Assembly (NCBI RefSeq): GCF_000617925.1
Contig: NZ_BAMT01000001.1
Location: 558,001-622,000, forward strand
Direction: 5' to 3'
Source: Methylobacillus glycogenes JCM 2850
Lineage (GTDB): Bacteria; Pseudomonadota; Gammaproteobacteria; Burkholderiales; Methylophilaceae
DNA length: 64,000 nucleotides
Positions 35,337 to 45,043 of the stretch are shown here, piece after piece (position 1 is the stretch's first letter; every line of letters begins with the position of its first letter). The notes beneath the pieces are model-generated. The model was given only the letters and a program-made list of their open reading frames with translations, was not told the origin of the DNA and did not search any database. The translations under genes were made by a program, and so were the position numbers.

Positions 35337-36105
35337 TCAATGCCCGGTAACACTGGCAGCAAAGCGCGTGGCAATGCGCGCTGCCAGCGCTAGCGTTTCT
35401 GCGGCGGCAGGCTGTTTATCCTCAGTGGCCAGAATATGGTTGCCATCCACCACGCTGATACGCGCGGGGCTAGCTTGTTGTCCCAGATAGCTATAAAGCT
35501 CATGAGTGGCACACACCGGGTCTTTATCCCCCAGTAGCCATAAACTGGGCCTGGTTTCATTGCTGAGCTTGGGGTATTGCACCTCCAGCCCCGGAGGGTT
35601 GCGGCAGGCTGGCGTCAACAGAATGGCAGATTCCAGCGCCGGGTCAGCAGCAAACACCCGCCAGGCTATGATAGAGCCCAGCGATTTGCCTGCGGCGATG
35701 ATATGGCGCTGATCAGCAAGACTGTTGCCTTGCATAATGCAGCACGGTTTGCATATCTTCGATTTCAGCTTGTCGGTCTGCCGAAGGCTGGCCGCCTTTA
35801 GCTGCCACCTGATAGGCCCAGTTGAAGCGCAACACGGCAAAGCCCTGCTGCTGCAATTGTTTGGCTAGCTCAAGCTGCAATGGCTGGCGCGCATCATAAC
35901 TGGTGCCCGAAGCCAGAATTACCACTGGAAACTGGCCCGCCCCCTTAGGCTTGTCACTAATGACTTCTATCGTAGCCCCTCTGGGGGTAGCTAGCGTGAA
36001 CGTGGTTTCCGCAGATAGGGCAGGGGAAGTGCCTAGCCCAGCCAGAACAGCAAGGCTCCAAGATAAGTATTTTTTAAGTGGTGTCAGCATAAGTATCATG
36101 AGCAT
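35337..36105 (-). CDS. Exported alpha/beta hydrolase (frame broken near 35728)
   Basis: About 255 residues, with a signal peptide from MLTPLKKYLSWSLAVLAG (third in-frame ATG, 36090) to ALSA, although the first ATG at 36105 overlaps the upstream TGA. The core shows a strand VVILASGTSYD, nucleophile elbow AAGKSLGS, then SLWLLGDKDPVC and VVDGNH with the acid and His. It resembles dienelactone-hydrolase or KANL-type hydrolases. The frame changes between YARQQ and SLADQRHIIAAG, by one extra or two missing bases. It is translationally coupled to the glutathione transferase gene, so it shares that sigma-54 promoter. Function is unproven. Confidence 0.7.
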
Positions 36106-36763
36106 CAGGCGCTCAATTTGGCCGCATCCTGGCTACGCAACTGGCTTTCCGCAGCGAGCGCAGCCTGAACCGCAGGGTGAGCCAGCCAGCGCTTGAGATA
36201 GCTGTGAATGGCAGGGTACTTCTCCTCTGCGCTGATATCGGCACGTGGCAACCAGCTGAGAAACACCCCTACATACGCATCGGCAATCGTGAAATGCTCG
36301 CTTACCAACCAGTGGCCAGCTTCCAGGGTTCCCAGACGACGCTCGACATGGCCCAGCAACAGGTGCAACCGCTCCAGGCCTTTCTTGCGCACTTGTTGCT
36401 GCGCTTCTGGCTGATCGGTAAATAATTCAGGCCGGGTAACGGGGCGGAAAGCAGGGTGCAGGTCTGAATTGGCAAAGCTATCCATTCCTGAATGCGCGCG
36501 CGCAGTACGCTGCCAGCCGGGGCAAACAGCTGGGCTTCAGGTTTTAAATCACCCAGAAAAGGCAGAATCGCCGCGTTTTCAGTGATGATCTCGCCGCCAT
36601 CCAGTTGCAGCGTAGGGACGCGGCCAAGAGGGTTGATGTCATAAATAGGGGAGCCAGGCTGACGCAATGCCACACGCACCAACTCGTGTGGAATATCCAA
36701 AGCCTTGAGCGCGACAATAGCCCCCAGCGAACAAGCACCAGGTGAAACATAAAGCGTGGTCAT
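36105..36763 (-). CDS. Glutathione S-transferase, beta-class-like (frame broken near 36484)
   Basis: About 220 residues: thioredoxin-like N-terminal domain (MTTLYVSPGACSLGAIVAL with Cys-11 in the beta-class position; NPLGRVPTLQLDGG; TENAAILPFLGD) and an all-helical C-terminal domain (FTIADAYVGVFLSWL). It conjugates or reduces substrates with glutathione; related enzymes detoxify electrophiles or cleave thioethers. One base is missing in GAATGGATAGC (probably GAATGGGATAGC), between RIQEW and SFANSDLHPAF. A sigma-54 promoter 40 bases upstream places it in the sulfur regulon, and its stop overlaps the start of the hydrolase gene (TGATG). Confidence 0.85.
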
Positions 36764-36801
36764 GCAATATCCTTATCTGAGCGTTAAATCTACAAGGCAA
36801 A

Positions 36802-36817
36802 CGCAGAAAATATGCCA
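36802..36817 (-). promoter_or_regulatory. Sigma-54 promoter of the glutathione transferase-hydrolase operon
   Basis: On the minus strand TGGCATATTTTCTGCG, GG-N10-GC, almost identical to the element at 25256. Transcription starts near 36791, about 28 bases before the ATG at 36763. Confidence 0.7.
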
Positions 36818-36868
36818 GCGCTAAGTGCTTGATATGGCGAGGCAGTGCTGTTGAATTTCACACCATGG

Positions 36869-36884
36869 TGTTGCATATGCAGCA
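36869..36884. promoter_or_regulatory. Candidate activator site (UAS dyad)
   Basis: TGTTGCATATGCAGCA, about 52 bp upstream of the sigma-54 element of the glutathione transferase gene, and differing at one base from the perfect dyad at 33723. Confidence 0.6.
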
Positions 36885-37023
36885 CTTGAGATGGGGAGTG
36901 TGGCTACAGGCGCAGTTTCGCAGCCTGGGTATGCCGCAGCGGGGTAGCGTGCTAGAATCTGCCGCATGCCGGGTTCCCGGCTGCTGTAAATACCCCGAAT
37001 TTTTTGATTATCAAGGATGTTAC

Positions 37024-37299
37024 ATGAGCCAAATTACTGTTGAACACAACCCTAGCGAAGAAAAACTGAAGCAACTGGGTGTTGCTAGCTGGTCTATCTG
37101 GGAAAAGGAAGTTTCCAAGTTCCCACTGGATTTCGGTATCAAAGAAACTGCCTACGTTCTGGAAGGCGAAATCATTGTTACCCCTAAGGGTGGCGAGCCA
37201 GTACGCATCGTTCCAGGTGATCTGGTTGTGTTCCCTGCTGGTCTGGATACCAACTGGGAAGTGGTTAAGCCACTGCGCAAGCACTACAAGCACGGTTAA
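37024..37299 (+). CDS. Cupin-domain protein (DUF861 type)
   Basis: A 91-residue single-domain cupin: KETAYVLEGEIIVTPKGGEPVRIVPGDLVVFPAGLDTNWEV holds the family pattern of ureidoglycine-aminohydrolase-like (Cupin_3/DUF861) small proteins, in which the usual metal His residues are partly replaced. It starts MSQITVEHNPSEEKL after AAGGATGTTAC. Monocistronic, with a strong terminator. It is the last gene before the housekeeping block; its relation to the sulfur genes is unknown. Confidence 0.8.
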   Translation: MSQITVEHNPSEEKLKQLGVASWSIWEKEVSKFPLDFGIKETAYVLEGEIIVTPKGGEPVRIVPGDLVVFPAGLDTNWEVVKPLRKHYKHG

Positions 37300-37333
37300 T
37301 CAACGCCTAGCCGAAATTTTCGGCGCTTGATTG

Positions 37334-37367
37334 AAAAAGCCACACCTATGCAGGTGTGGCTTTTTTT
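37334..37367 (+). terminator. Strong terminator of the cupin gene
   Basis: AAAAAGCCACACCT, ATGC, AGGTGTGGC then seven T; also functional on the opposite strand for glnD (five T after the reverse stem). Confidence 0.93.
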
Positions 37368-37460
37368 ATGATTCGCACATGCCTTGGCTGATGCTTGACG
37401 CTGTTTTTGCGCTTTGTATCAGTGCTGGATTTTGGGGCTGCGTTTTGGAACTGACGTGGA

Positions 37461-40033
37461 CTAGAGTTGTTCTCGCAATAAATTATCCAGCGCATGTAGG
37501 GTGCTTGTGTCTAAGCGCTCGCCAGATTGGCCTGAGATGAGGAAAGTATCTTCTGCACGGTTGCCCAGGGTATTGATCTTGGCGTTGTGCAGGCTGATGT
37601 TGAGTTTGAGTAGGATATGGGCGATCAGGGATAGCAAGCCCGGCCTGTCATTGGTGGCGATATCCAGCATGGTGTAATGGCTATCGGGTTCGGCCTTGAG
37701 TGTGATTTCTGGCTTGATGGGCATGTGCTTGACCTGACGGCTCAGTCTGCCTTGCAGCGGGGCATCTGGGGGCTGCGAACTGGTCAGTTTTTGTGCCAGT
37801 TCAAACTCTATGTAATTTAATAAATCACGGTAACTAACGTGTTTATCTGATTGATCAAGAACTAAAAAATTATCAAGCGCGTAGCCGTGCTGGGTGGTGT
37901 AGACCTTGGCTTCAACAATGTTGTAGCCCATGCGTTCAAAACCGCTGCAGATGCGCGCAAAAATATCTGCGTGGTCTGGCATATAGATCATGGTTTGTAT
38001 ACCGTCGCCAGCCGGACTGAGTCTGGCACGAACGATGGGGCTGCGGGTGTTCAGATGTGTCAGCAGCAAGCGGGTGTTCCAGGCAATCTGTTGGGCATCG
38101 TGGCGCAGAAAGTAGGCAGGCCCCAATTGTTGCCAGAATGGTAGATAGCTTTGTTCTACCACCCCGTAATGGCTGAGCACTTCCTTGGCTTGTTCTTGCC
38201 GGATTTTCAGCTCGGCAAGAGGGTTGCTGCCACGCAATATGCGCTGTGTGGAGCGGTATAGGTTTTCCAGCAGTGCGGCTTTCCAGGCATTCCAGACTTT
38301 GGGGCTGGTGCCGCGGATATCGGCTACAGTCAGTAAATACAAGGCCGTCAGGCGATATTCATTGCCGACAAATTGGGCAAATTTCTCTACCACGGCAGGG
38401 TCTGAGAGGTCGGATTTCTGCGCGGTGCTCGACATCACCAGGTGTGCTTCTACCAGCCAGGCGACCAGTTTGCTATCTTCCAGCGGCAAATCATGCTGCT
38501 TGCAGAAGCGTAGGGCGTCTACCGCGCCCAGTGTGGAGTGATCACCGCCACGACCCTTGGCAATATCGTGGAACAAGGCGCCCAGGTAGAGCAGGTGTGG
38601 CTTGGGAAACTCCAGAAAAATACGGCTGCACAGCGGAAACTCGTGCGAAAACTGCGGCAAGGCAAAACGCCTGAGGTTGGCCAATACATTGAGAATATGC
38701 TCGTCTACGGTGTAGACGTGAAACAGATCATGCTGCATTTGCCCCGAGACGCGGCCAAAAGCTGGGATGTAGCGCGCCAGGATGCCGTAGCGGTTCATGC
38801 GTTTCAGGGTGTGGGTGATGCCTTGTGGTTGCTGCAATATCTGCATAAACACGCGTTTGTTTTGCGCGGCATGGCGGAATTGCGGCGTGATCAGGCTTTT
38901 GGTGCGGTGCAGGGCACGCAGCAGTTCCGCGCCCATGCCTTTCACTTCAGGGTGCTGCTGTAGCACCAGAAAACATTCAAGGATGGCATTGGGGTCATCA
39001 TAAAGCAGGGTAGGGCTTTTGGTTTCTAGCAAGCCATTCACCGCCTCAAAGCGGCTATTGATGCTTTGTACACTGTGCTGCTCAGGTAGATGCGCTCGCG
39101 TAGCACTTGCAGCATGATTTCATTGATCAGGCTGACGAATTTGGCGCTCTGGTAAAAGCTGTGCATGAGCTGTTCGCTGGCACGCTTGCGCTTGGTGGTG
39201 ACCAAGCCCAGCTGTTTGGCCAGTTCATTCTGAAAGTCAAACAGCAATCGGTCTTCACGTCGCTTGGAAAGATAATGCAGTCGCGCCCGCAGCATTTGCA
39301 AATTGCGCTCGTGACGGCGGGTTTGTTGGGCGGCTTGTTTGGAAATCACCCGACTTTTAACCAGCTCGCTCCAGGTGCTGCCAAGATTGCAGGCGCGCGC
39401 AATCCAGATGATGTTTTGTAGGTCACGCAGGCCGCCTGGGCTTTCCTTGATGTTAGGTTCAAGGTTGTAGGCGGTGTCGTTAAAGCGCGCGTGACGCTTG
39501 TGCTGCTCTTCCAGCTTGGCTGCCAAAAAGGCCTTGACCTCCATGCTGTCGCTGATCTGCTGTTGAAACTGGGTATAAAGCGCAGGTAAGCCGCTTAAAT
39601 GCCTGGCTTCCAGCAAATTGGTTTGTACCGTGACGTCACGTTTGGCCTCGTCCAGGCATTCAGGCAGGGTGCGTACGCTATGGCCTATTGCCAAGCCTGT
39701 GTCCCAGAGCACACCCACCAGTTCTTCTACGCGCTGATTGGCGGCTGTATCTGCGTCATCCTGTAGCAGAATGAGGATGTCTATGTCTGAATAGGGGAAT
39801 AACTCACCGCGGCCATAGCCACCTACTGCAATCAAGCTGGCGACATCATCCAGCGCAAACTCTTGCCAAAGTGCGCGCAAGATGCGGTCGGCCAAATCGG
39901 CCTGCGCCTTGAGCAGGCGCTGGATATTGGGCTTGTGCTGAAAAGCCTGGTGCAAGGCTTCTTGTTCATTTTGTAATTCCTGGCGCCATTTTCGCGCCAG
40001 GGAATCATGTGCTCGCAGGCCAGCTTGAGTCAT
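37461..40033 (-). CDS. glnD: Bifunctional PII uridylyltransferase/uridylyl-removing enzyme (frame broken near 39080)
   Basis: About 857 residues once joined. Order: nucleotidyltransferase domain with GGYGRGELFPYSDIDILILL (residues about 70-90), a helical region, HD domain with LGALFHDIAKGRGGDHSTLG, and two C-terminal ACT domains (YNIVEAKVYTTQHGYALDNF; DRPGLLSLIAHILLKLNISLHNAKI). It uridylylates PII when glutamine is low and so links nitrogen status to glutamine synthetase. The break is near RERIYL, after which the correct frame reads EQHSVQSINSRFEAVNGLLE; one base is missing in CTACCTGAG. Located 25 bases downstream of map, as in many proteobacteria. Confidence 0.95.
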
Positions 40034-40058
40034 TATTGCGTTGATTCAGTGGGTTGGT

Positions 40059-40865
40059 TCAAGGTTGCTTGATAAAACTAGGCGCAGCAGGGGTGTCCGC
40101 AGAAACTGTCAGCACCTCGTAACCACTTTCCGTGACCAGTACGGTGTGTTCCCATTGCGCAGACAGGCTGTGATCCTTGGTGACTATGGTCCAGCCGTCG
40201 CCCAATTGCTTGATATCGCGTTTGCCGGCATTGATCATAGGTTCAATGGTAAAGATCATACCTGGCTTAAGCACAGCACCGCGGCCTGGCTGGCCGTAAT
40301 GCAGCACTTGCGGGTCTTCATGGAAGTTTTTACCTATGCCATGGCCACAAAACTCGCGCACCACGCTAAAACCGTGTTTTTCGGCGTAGGTCTGAATGGC
40401 GTGACCAATATCACCCAGCGTGGCGCCAGGTTTTACCTGGTCTATGCCTAGCCACATGCAATCGTAGGTGATCTCAGACAGGCGCTTGGCCTGAATGGAG
40501 ATATCGCCCACATGGAACATGCGGCTGGTATCGCCGTAATAGCCATCCTTGATGACGGTGACATCTATATTAAGCACATCGCCATTCTTGAGAATTTTTT
40601 CACCCGGAATGCCATGGCATATCTGGTGATTTACCGAGGTGCAGATGGATTTAGGGTAGGGGGTATGGCCGTGAGGCGCATAGTTCAACGGGGCGGGAAT
40701 GGTCTTCTGTACATTCACCATATAATCGTGGCACAGCTCATCCAGCTTGCCTGTGGTTACGCCCGGCTTCACGTGGGGCGTGATAAAATCCAGTACTTCT
40801 GCGGCGAGCTTGCAGGCAACGCGCATTTGTTCGATGTCTTTTTCGGTCTTGATATTGATTGCCAT
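40059..40865 (-). CDS. map: Methionine aminopeptidase, type I
   Basis: A 268-residue intact enzyme that removes the initiator Met. The metal ligands are visible in order: NIDVTVIKDGYYGDTSRMF (two Asp), CGHGIGKNFHEDP (His) and MIFTIEPMIN (Glu), with a last Glu in QWEHTVLVTESG. It starts MAINIKTEKDIEQMRVACK. It is transcribed away from rpsB, the common arrangement, and is followed by glnD. The 220-base gap to rpsB contains a CAGGCATTGTGCCTG inverted repeat and a TTGACA at 40937. Confidence 0.97.
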   Translation of the reverse strand: MAINIKTEKDIEQMRVACKLAAEVLDFITPHVKPGVTTGKLDELCHDYMVNVQKTIPAPLNYAPHGHTPYPKSICTSVNHQICHGIPGEKILKNGDVLNIDVTVIKDGYYGDTSRMFHVGDISIQAKRLSEITYDCMWLGIDQVKPGATLGDIGHAIQTYAEKHGFSVVREFCGHGIGKNFHEDPQVLHYGQPGRGAVLKPGMIFTIEPMINAGKRDIKQLGDGWTIVTKDHSLSAQWEHTVLVTESGYEVLTVSADTPAAPSFIKQP

Positions 40866-41085
40866 GAAGAGGTCGGGCTGTGGCCCACGTTTTCCTTGAG
40901 TTCGTACAAGTGCTTATGTTAGCATACTGCACCCGTTTGACAGGCATTGTGCCTGCCATGCGGAATCCGTGGTTTGAAGTTAACGCTTTAGGCCGCAAAT
41001 CTGCACATACCGCCCCGTACAGGTGTCCGCGCAAGCGGATGTTGTTGGGCGTATGGAAGCATAACCCTTACTGGAGACTTATCAA

Positions 41086-41835
41086 ATGTCCGTTACTATG
41101 CGTCAAATGCTAGAAGCTGGTGTGCACTTCGGCCACCAGACCCGTTACTGGAACCCCAAGATGGCTGAGTACATCTTCGGTGACCGCAACAAGATTCATA
41201 TCGTCAATCTGGAAAAGACCCTGCCGCTGTTTGAAGATGCCGTTAAATACGTGCGTCAACTGGCTGCAAACAAGGGCCGTGTTCTGTTTGTCGGTACCAA
41301 GCGTCAAGCACGCGATATCGTTAAAGAAGAAGCTCAGCGCGCTAACTGCGCCTATGTTAACCACCGCTGGTTGGGTGGCATGCTGACTAACTTCAAGACA
41401 GTTAAGCAATCCATCAAGCGTCTGAACGACTACGAAGCTATGCTGCAAGATGGCGGCATCGAGCGTTTTGGCAAGAAGGAAGCCCTGGGTTACAAGCGCG
41501 AAGTTGAAAAGCTCGAGCGCTCCATCGGTGGTATCAAGGAAATGGGTGGCTTGCCTGATGCTATCTTCATCATCGACGTAGGTCACGAAAGTGGCGCGGT
41601 GACTGAAGCTGCTAAGCTTGGTATCCCTGTGATCGGTGTTGTTGATACTAACAACTCCCCAGATGGCGTAGCTTACGTTATCCCTGGTAACGATGACTCC
41701 AGCCGTGCAATCCGCCTGTATGCGCGTGGTATTGCTGATGCGGTTCTGGAAGGTCGTAGCCACAGCATCAATGAAATTGTAAAGGCAGCGTCTGAAGAAG
41801 AGTTTGTCGAGGTTGAAGAGACCGCGGCAGAGTAA
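41086..41835 (+). CDS. rpsB: 30S ribosomal protein S2
   Basis: A 249-residue S2: [26 protein letters not shown], then [33 protein letters not shown] and [15 protein letters not shown]. It starts after GGAGACTTATCAA. It binds the head of the small subunit together with S1. A leader of about 140-200 bases precedes it, room for the S2-dependent autoregulation known in other proteobacteria, although I cannot show the structure. A terminator follows, then tsf. Confidence 0.98.
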   Translation: MSVTMRQMLEAGVHFGHQTRYWNPKMAEYIFGDRNKIHIVNLEKTLPLFEDAVKYVRQLAANKGRVLFVGTKRQARDIVKEEAQRANCAYVNHRWLGGMLTNFKTVKQSIKRLNDYEAMLQDGGIERFGKKEALGYKREVEKLERSIGGIKEMGGLPDAIFIIDVGHESGAVTEAAKLGIPVIGVVDTNNSPDGVAYVIPGNDDSSRAIRLYARGIADAVLEGRSHSINEIVKAASEEEFVEVEETAAE

Positions 41836-41846
41836 GACCCTGTTGC

Positions 41847-41872
41847 AAGGGGGCTATGGCCCCCTTTTTTTT
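41847..41872 (+). terminator. Terminator/attenuator between rpsB and tsf
   Basis: AAGGGGG, six-base loop, CCCCCTT followed by TTTTTT. Such an intercistronic terminator gives partial read-through in other rpsB-tsf operons. Confidence 0.88.
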
Positions 41873-41948
41873 GTACCTGAATTTGGTTAAATGAATCCTG
41901 GTGGCGGCAAAATGCCGCGTGCCACACATAATGTTCAAGGAGTAAAAG

Positions 41949-42824
41949 ATGGCTGAAATTACCGCAAGCATGGTGAAAGAATTGCGTGAGCGTACCGATG
42001 CGCCAATGATGGACTGTAAGAAGGCATTGACCGAAGCTGAAGGCGATATGGCGCGTGCGGAAGAAATCCTGCGTGTGCGTTTTGGTAACCGTGCCAGCAA
42101 GGCTGCTGGCCGTGTGGCTGCTGAAGGCGTGGTTGCAGTTAGCATCAGTGCTGACGGCAAGTCCGGTGCTATCGTTGAAGTAAACTCCGAAACTGACTTC
42201 TGCGCCAAGAACGCTGATTTCATCACTTTCACTGGTCAAGTTGCACAAGTTATTGGCAACGAGAAGCCTGCTGATGTGGCTGCGCTGGCTAACCTCAAGA
42301 TTGAGGGCGGTAGCGTTGAAGAAGTGCGTACCCAGTTGGTAGGTAAGATTGGTGAAAACATCACTGTGCGCCGTTTTGTGGCTGCCGAAGCTCAAGGCAA
42401 GCTGGTAAGCTATATCCACGGTGCCAAGATTGGCGTGCTGGTTGATGTGGTTGGTGGTGATGACACCCTGGCTAAGGATATCGCCATGCATATCGCGGCT
42501 GCCAAGCCTAAGTCTCTGGATGCCAGCGGTATTGCACCAGAGCTGCTGGATGCTGAGCGTCGTGTAGCGATCGAGAAGGCTAAGGAAGCTGGCAAGCCAG
42601 AAGCCATGCTGGAAAAGATTGCTGAAGGCACTGTGCAAAAGTACCTGAAAGAAGTCACGCTGCTGAGCCAGCCTTTTGTTAAGGATGACAAGCAAACCAT
42701 TGAGCAACTGCTCAAGGCTAACAATGCCAGCATCGCTGCTTTCACCATGTATGTCGTGGGCGAAGGCATTGAAAAGGTAGTGACCGATTTTGCGGCTGAA
42801 GTTGCTGCTGCAGCAAAGGTGTAA
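41949..42824 (+). CDS. tsf: Elongation factor Ts
   Basis: A 291-residue guanine-nucleotide exchange factor for EF-Tu. The N-terminal UBA-like domain reads [24 protein letters not shown], and the core has [16 protein letters not shown], the segment with the TDFV-type motif (here TDFC) that contacts EF-Tu. GGAGTAAAAG precedes the ATG. The length is normal and the frame intact. It is followed by two hairpins before pyrH. Confidence 0.98.
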   Translation: MAEITASMVKELRERTDAPMMDCKKALTEAEGDMARAEEILRVRFGNRASKAAGRVAAEGVVAVSISADGKSGAIVEVNSETDFCAKNADFITFTGQVAQVIGNEKPADVAALANLKIEGGSVEEVRTQLVGKIGENITVRRFVAAEAQGKLVSYIHGAKIGVLVDVVGGDDTLAKDIAMHIAAAKPKSLDASGIAPELLDAERRVAIEKAKEAGKPEAMLEKIAEGTVQKYLKEVTLLSQPFVKDDKQTIEQLLKANNASIAAFTMYVVGEGIEKVVTDFAAEVAAAAKV

Positions 42825-42830
42825 ACTCAC

Positions 42831-42900
42831 GGTCTATGCTGCAACATAGACCGCAGTAAACGGAACGTGAATCGTCCTGGGTAGGGGCAATTCACGTTTT
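42831..42900 (+). terminator. Two hairpins between tsf and pyrH
   Basis: GGTCTATG/CATAGACC (42831-42852) without a T-run, then AACGTGAAT/ATTCACGTT (42864-42898) ending in TTTT. The second can act as a terminator or attenuator of the tsf transcript. Confidence 0.72.
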
Positions 42901-42944
42901 GCACAATTTGCATAACAACAATTTGCATAAGAATAAGGAGCCAC

Positions 42945-43661
42945 ATGAGCACTCCCGCCTATAAACGCATATTATTGAAACTCTCTGGTGAAGCCCTGAT
43001 GGGCGATGATAGTTACGGTATCAACCGCGCAACCATTACCAGAATTGTCGAAGAGATCAAGGAAGTGGTTGATCTTGGTGTGGAAGTCGGTGTGGTGATC
43101 GGTGGTGGCAATATCTTCCGTGGTGTAGCTCCGGCTGCTGAAGGCATGGATAGGGCTACGGCAGACTATATGGGCATGCTGGCCACAGTGATGAATGCGC
43201 TGGCGCTGCAAGATGCCATGCGTCACGTCGGGCTGGTCAGTCGCGTGCAGTCTGCGCTCAATATTGAGCAAGTGGCTGAGCCTTATATCCGTGGCAAGGC
43301 TATCCGTTATCTGGAAGAAGGTCGTGTCGTCATCTTTGGTGCTGGCACTGGCAATCCCTTCTTTACCACCGATACCGCCGCTGCGCTGCGTGGCATGGAA
43401 ATCAATGCCGAGATCGTGCTCAAGGCCACCAAGGTTGATGGCGTTTACACGGATGATCCCAAGCGCAACCCAGATGCCATGCGCTACAAGACCGTTACTT
43501 TCGACGAGGCCATCGTCAAGAATCTCAAGGTCATGGATGCCACAGCGCTGACGCTGTGCCGTGACCAAAAACTTCCAATTTCCGTTTTCAGCATCTTCCG
43601 TCAAGGAGCGTTGAAGCGAGTCGTGATGGGTGAGGATGAAGGCACACGCGTGCTTCCTTAA
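42945..43661 (+). CDS. pyrH: UMP kinase
   Basis: A 238-residue amino-acid-kinase-family enzyme converting UMP to UDP. Motifs: [25 protein letters not shown], and [19 protein letters not shown] that binds the nucleotide. It is followed by frr 25 bases later. The start [12 protein letters not shown] is preceded by AAGGAGCCAC. It has the normal length and no frame problems. Confidence 0.98.
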   Translation: MSTPAYKRILLKLSGEALMGDDSYGINRATITRIVEEIKEVVDLGVEVGVVIGGGNIFRGVAPAAEGMDRATADYMGMLATVMNALALQDAMRHVGLVSRVQSALNIEQVAEPYIRGKAIRYLEEGRVVIFGAGTGNPFFTTDTAAALRGMEINAEIVLKATKVDGVYTDDPKRNPDAMRYKTVTFDEAIVKNLKVMDATALTLCRDQKLPISVFSIFRQGALKRVVMGEDEGTRVLP

Positions 43662-43686
43662 CCAGCTACAGGTAGCAGGAGAAAAT

Positions 43687-44244
43687 ATGATACAAGACGT
43701 AAAAAGCACTGCAGATCAGAAAATGCAGAAGTCTATTGAAGCGCTCAAGACCGATTTGAGCAAAGTGCGCACTGGTCGCGCACATACTGGCTTGCTCGAT
43801 CATGTGATGGTTGAGTATTACGGTTCCATGGTGGCGATCAATCAGGTGGCCAACGTCAGCCTGGGTGATGCCCGCACGCTGAACGTTCAAGCTTATGAAA
43901 AGCCCATGATTGCCAAGGTGGAAAAAGCCATCCGTGATTCTGACCTCGGTCTGAACCCCGCCACCAATGGCGATATGATTCGTGTGCCCATGCCTATGCT
44001 GACCGAAGAGCGCAGGCGCGATCTGATCAAGGTGGTGCGTGGCGAAGCAGAAAATGCCAAGGTATCTGTGCGCAATGTGCGCCGGGATGCCAACGATGCC
44101 CTGAAAAAGCTGGTCAAGGACAAAGAGGCCAGCGAGGATGATGAGCGTCGCGCACAAGATGATGTACAAAAGCTCACCGACAAGTATGTGGCAGAGATAG
44201 AAAAGCTGCTGCAGACCAAGGAAGCGGAGTTGATGGCGGTCTAA
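43687..44244 (+). CDS. frr: Ribosome recycling factor
   Basis: A 185-residue factor that, with EF-G, splits the post-termination ribosome. It starts [20 protein letters not shown] at 43687, preceded by AGCAGGAGAAAAT; the in-frame ATG at 43630 inside pyrH is not used. The hinge and the conserved [11 protein letters not shown] and [37 protein letters not shown] blocks are present. Confidence 0.98.
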   Translation: MIQDVKSTADQKMQKSIEALKTDLSKVRTGRAHTGLLDHVMVEYYGSMVAINQVANVSLGDARTLNVQAYEKPMIAKVEKAIRDSDLGLNPATNGDMIRVPMPMLTEERRRDLIKVVRGEAENAKVSVRNVRRDANDALKKLVKDKEASEDDERRAQDDVQKLTDKYVAEIEKLLQTKEAELMAV

Positions 44245-44288
44245 TTATGACCCCTGGTTTCAAACGTTTTATACTCACGGAGCATTGA

Positions 44289-45041
44289 GTGGCACTTTTT
44301 TCCAGCTCCACACAGACTATCCCGGTCACGGGAGAAATTCCTCAGCACATTGCCGTCATCATGGACGGCAATGGCCGCTGGGCAAAAAAGCGCTTTCTGC
44401 CGCGCGTGGCAGGACATAAGCGCGGCGTAGAAGTTGTGCGCGAGATGGTGCGTCTGTGCGCCAATAATGGCGTCAAGTTCTTGACGCTATTTGCCTTTAG
44501 TAGTGAAAACTGGCGGCGTCCTGCTGATGAGGTGACTTTCCTCATGAGCCTGTTCATGGAAGCCCTGCAGCAGGAAGTCGGCAAGCTGGCCGAGAATAAT
44601 ATTCGCCTGGTGATGATAGGGGATAAGTCACGCTTTGAACCCGCACTGACCGCCAAGATTGCCGAAGCCGAAGCCGCAACCGCCAATAACGATGGCCTGA
44701 CTCTAACCATTGCCGCTAACTACGGTGGCCGTTGGGATGTGATGCAGGCATTGCAGCGTCTGATTCAGGATAAGCCCGAGGCTGTGCAAGGGTTCAGCGA
44801 AGAAGAGCTGGCTGCTTACCTCAGCATGCACTACGCGCCTGAACCTGATCTCTTTATCCGCACGGGTGGGGAGCAACGCATCAGCAACTTCCTGCTCTGG
44901 CAACTGGCCTATAGTGAATTGTATTTCACAGAAACCTTATGGCCAGATTTTGACGAGGCCGAATTCAAGCGCGCCATTGCTTCATACCAGCAACGCGAGC
45001 GTCGCTTCGGCCGCACCAGCGAACAATTGGCAAGTAACTAA
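44289..45041 (+). CDS. uppS: Undecaprenyl diphosphate synthase
   Basis: A 250-residue cis-prenyltransferase making the C55 carrier for peptidoglycan and O-antigen. The pyrophosphate-binding [16 protein letters not shown] lies at residues 20-36; later [17 protein letters not shown] and [27 protein letters not shown]. The start is a GTG with GGAG six bases upstream. It is followed after two bases by cdsA. Confidence 0.97.
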   Translation: MALFSSSTQTIPVTGEIPQHIAVIMDGNGRWAKKRFLPRVAGHKRGVEVVREMVRLCANNGVKFLTLFAFSSENWRRPADEVTFLMSLFMEALQQEVGKLAENNIRLVMIGDKSRFEPALTAKIAEAEAATANNDGLTLTIAANYGGRWDVMQALQRLIQDKPEAVQGFSEEELAAYLSMHYAPEPDLFIRTGGEQRISNFLLWQLAYSELYFTETLWPDFDEAEFKRAIASYQQRERRFGRTSEQLASN

Positions 45042-45043
45042 AT

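Noticed and set aside
1-37000. Search for insertion sequences, transposases or integrase in the accessory half
   Set aside because: No transposase-like protein or terminal inverted repeats with target duplications were seen, so no mobile element is claimed.
41673-42830. Minus-strand ORF of 385 codons opposite tsf
   Set aside because: It is antisense to tsf and the end of rpsB, both certain genes, and resembles no protein family.
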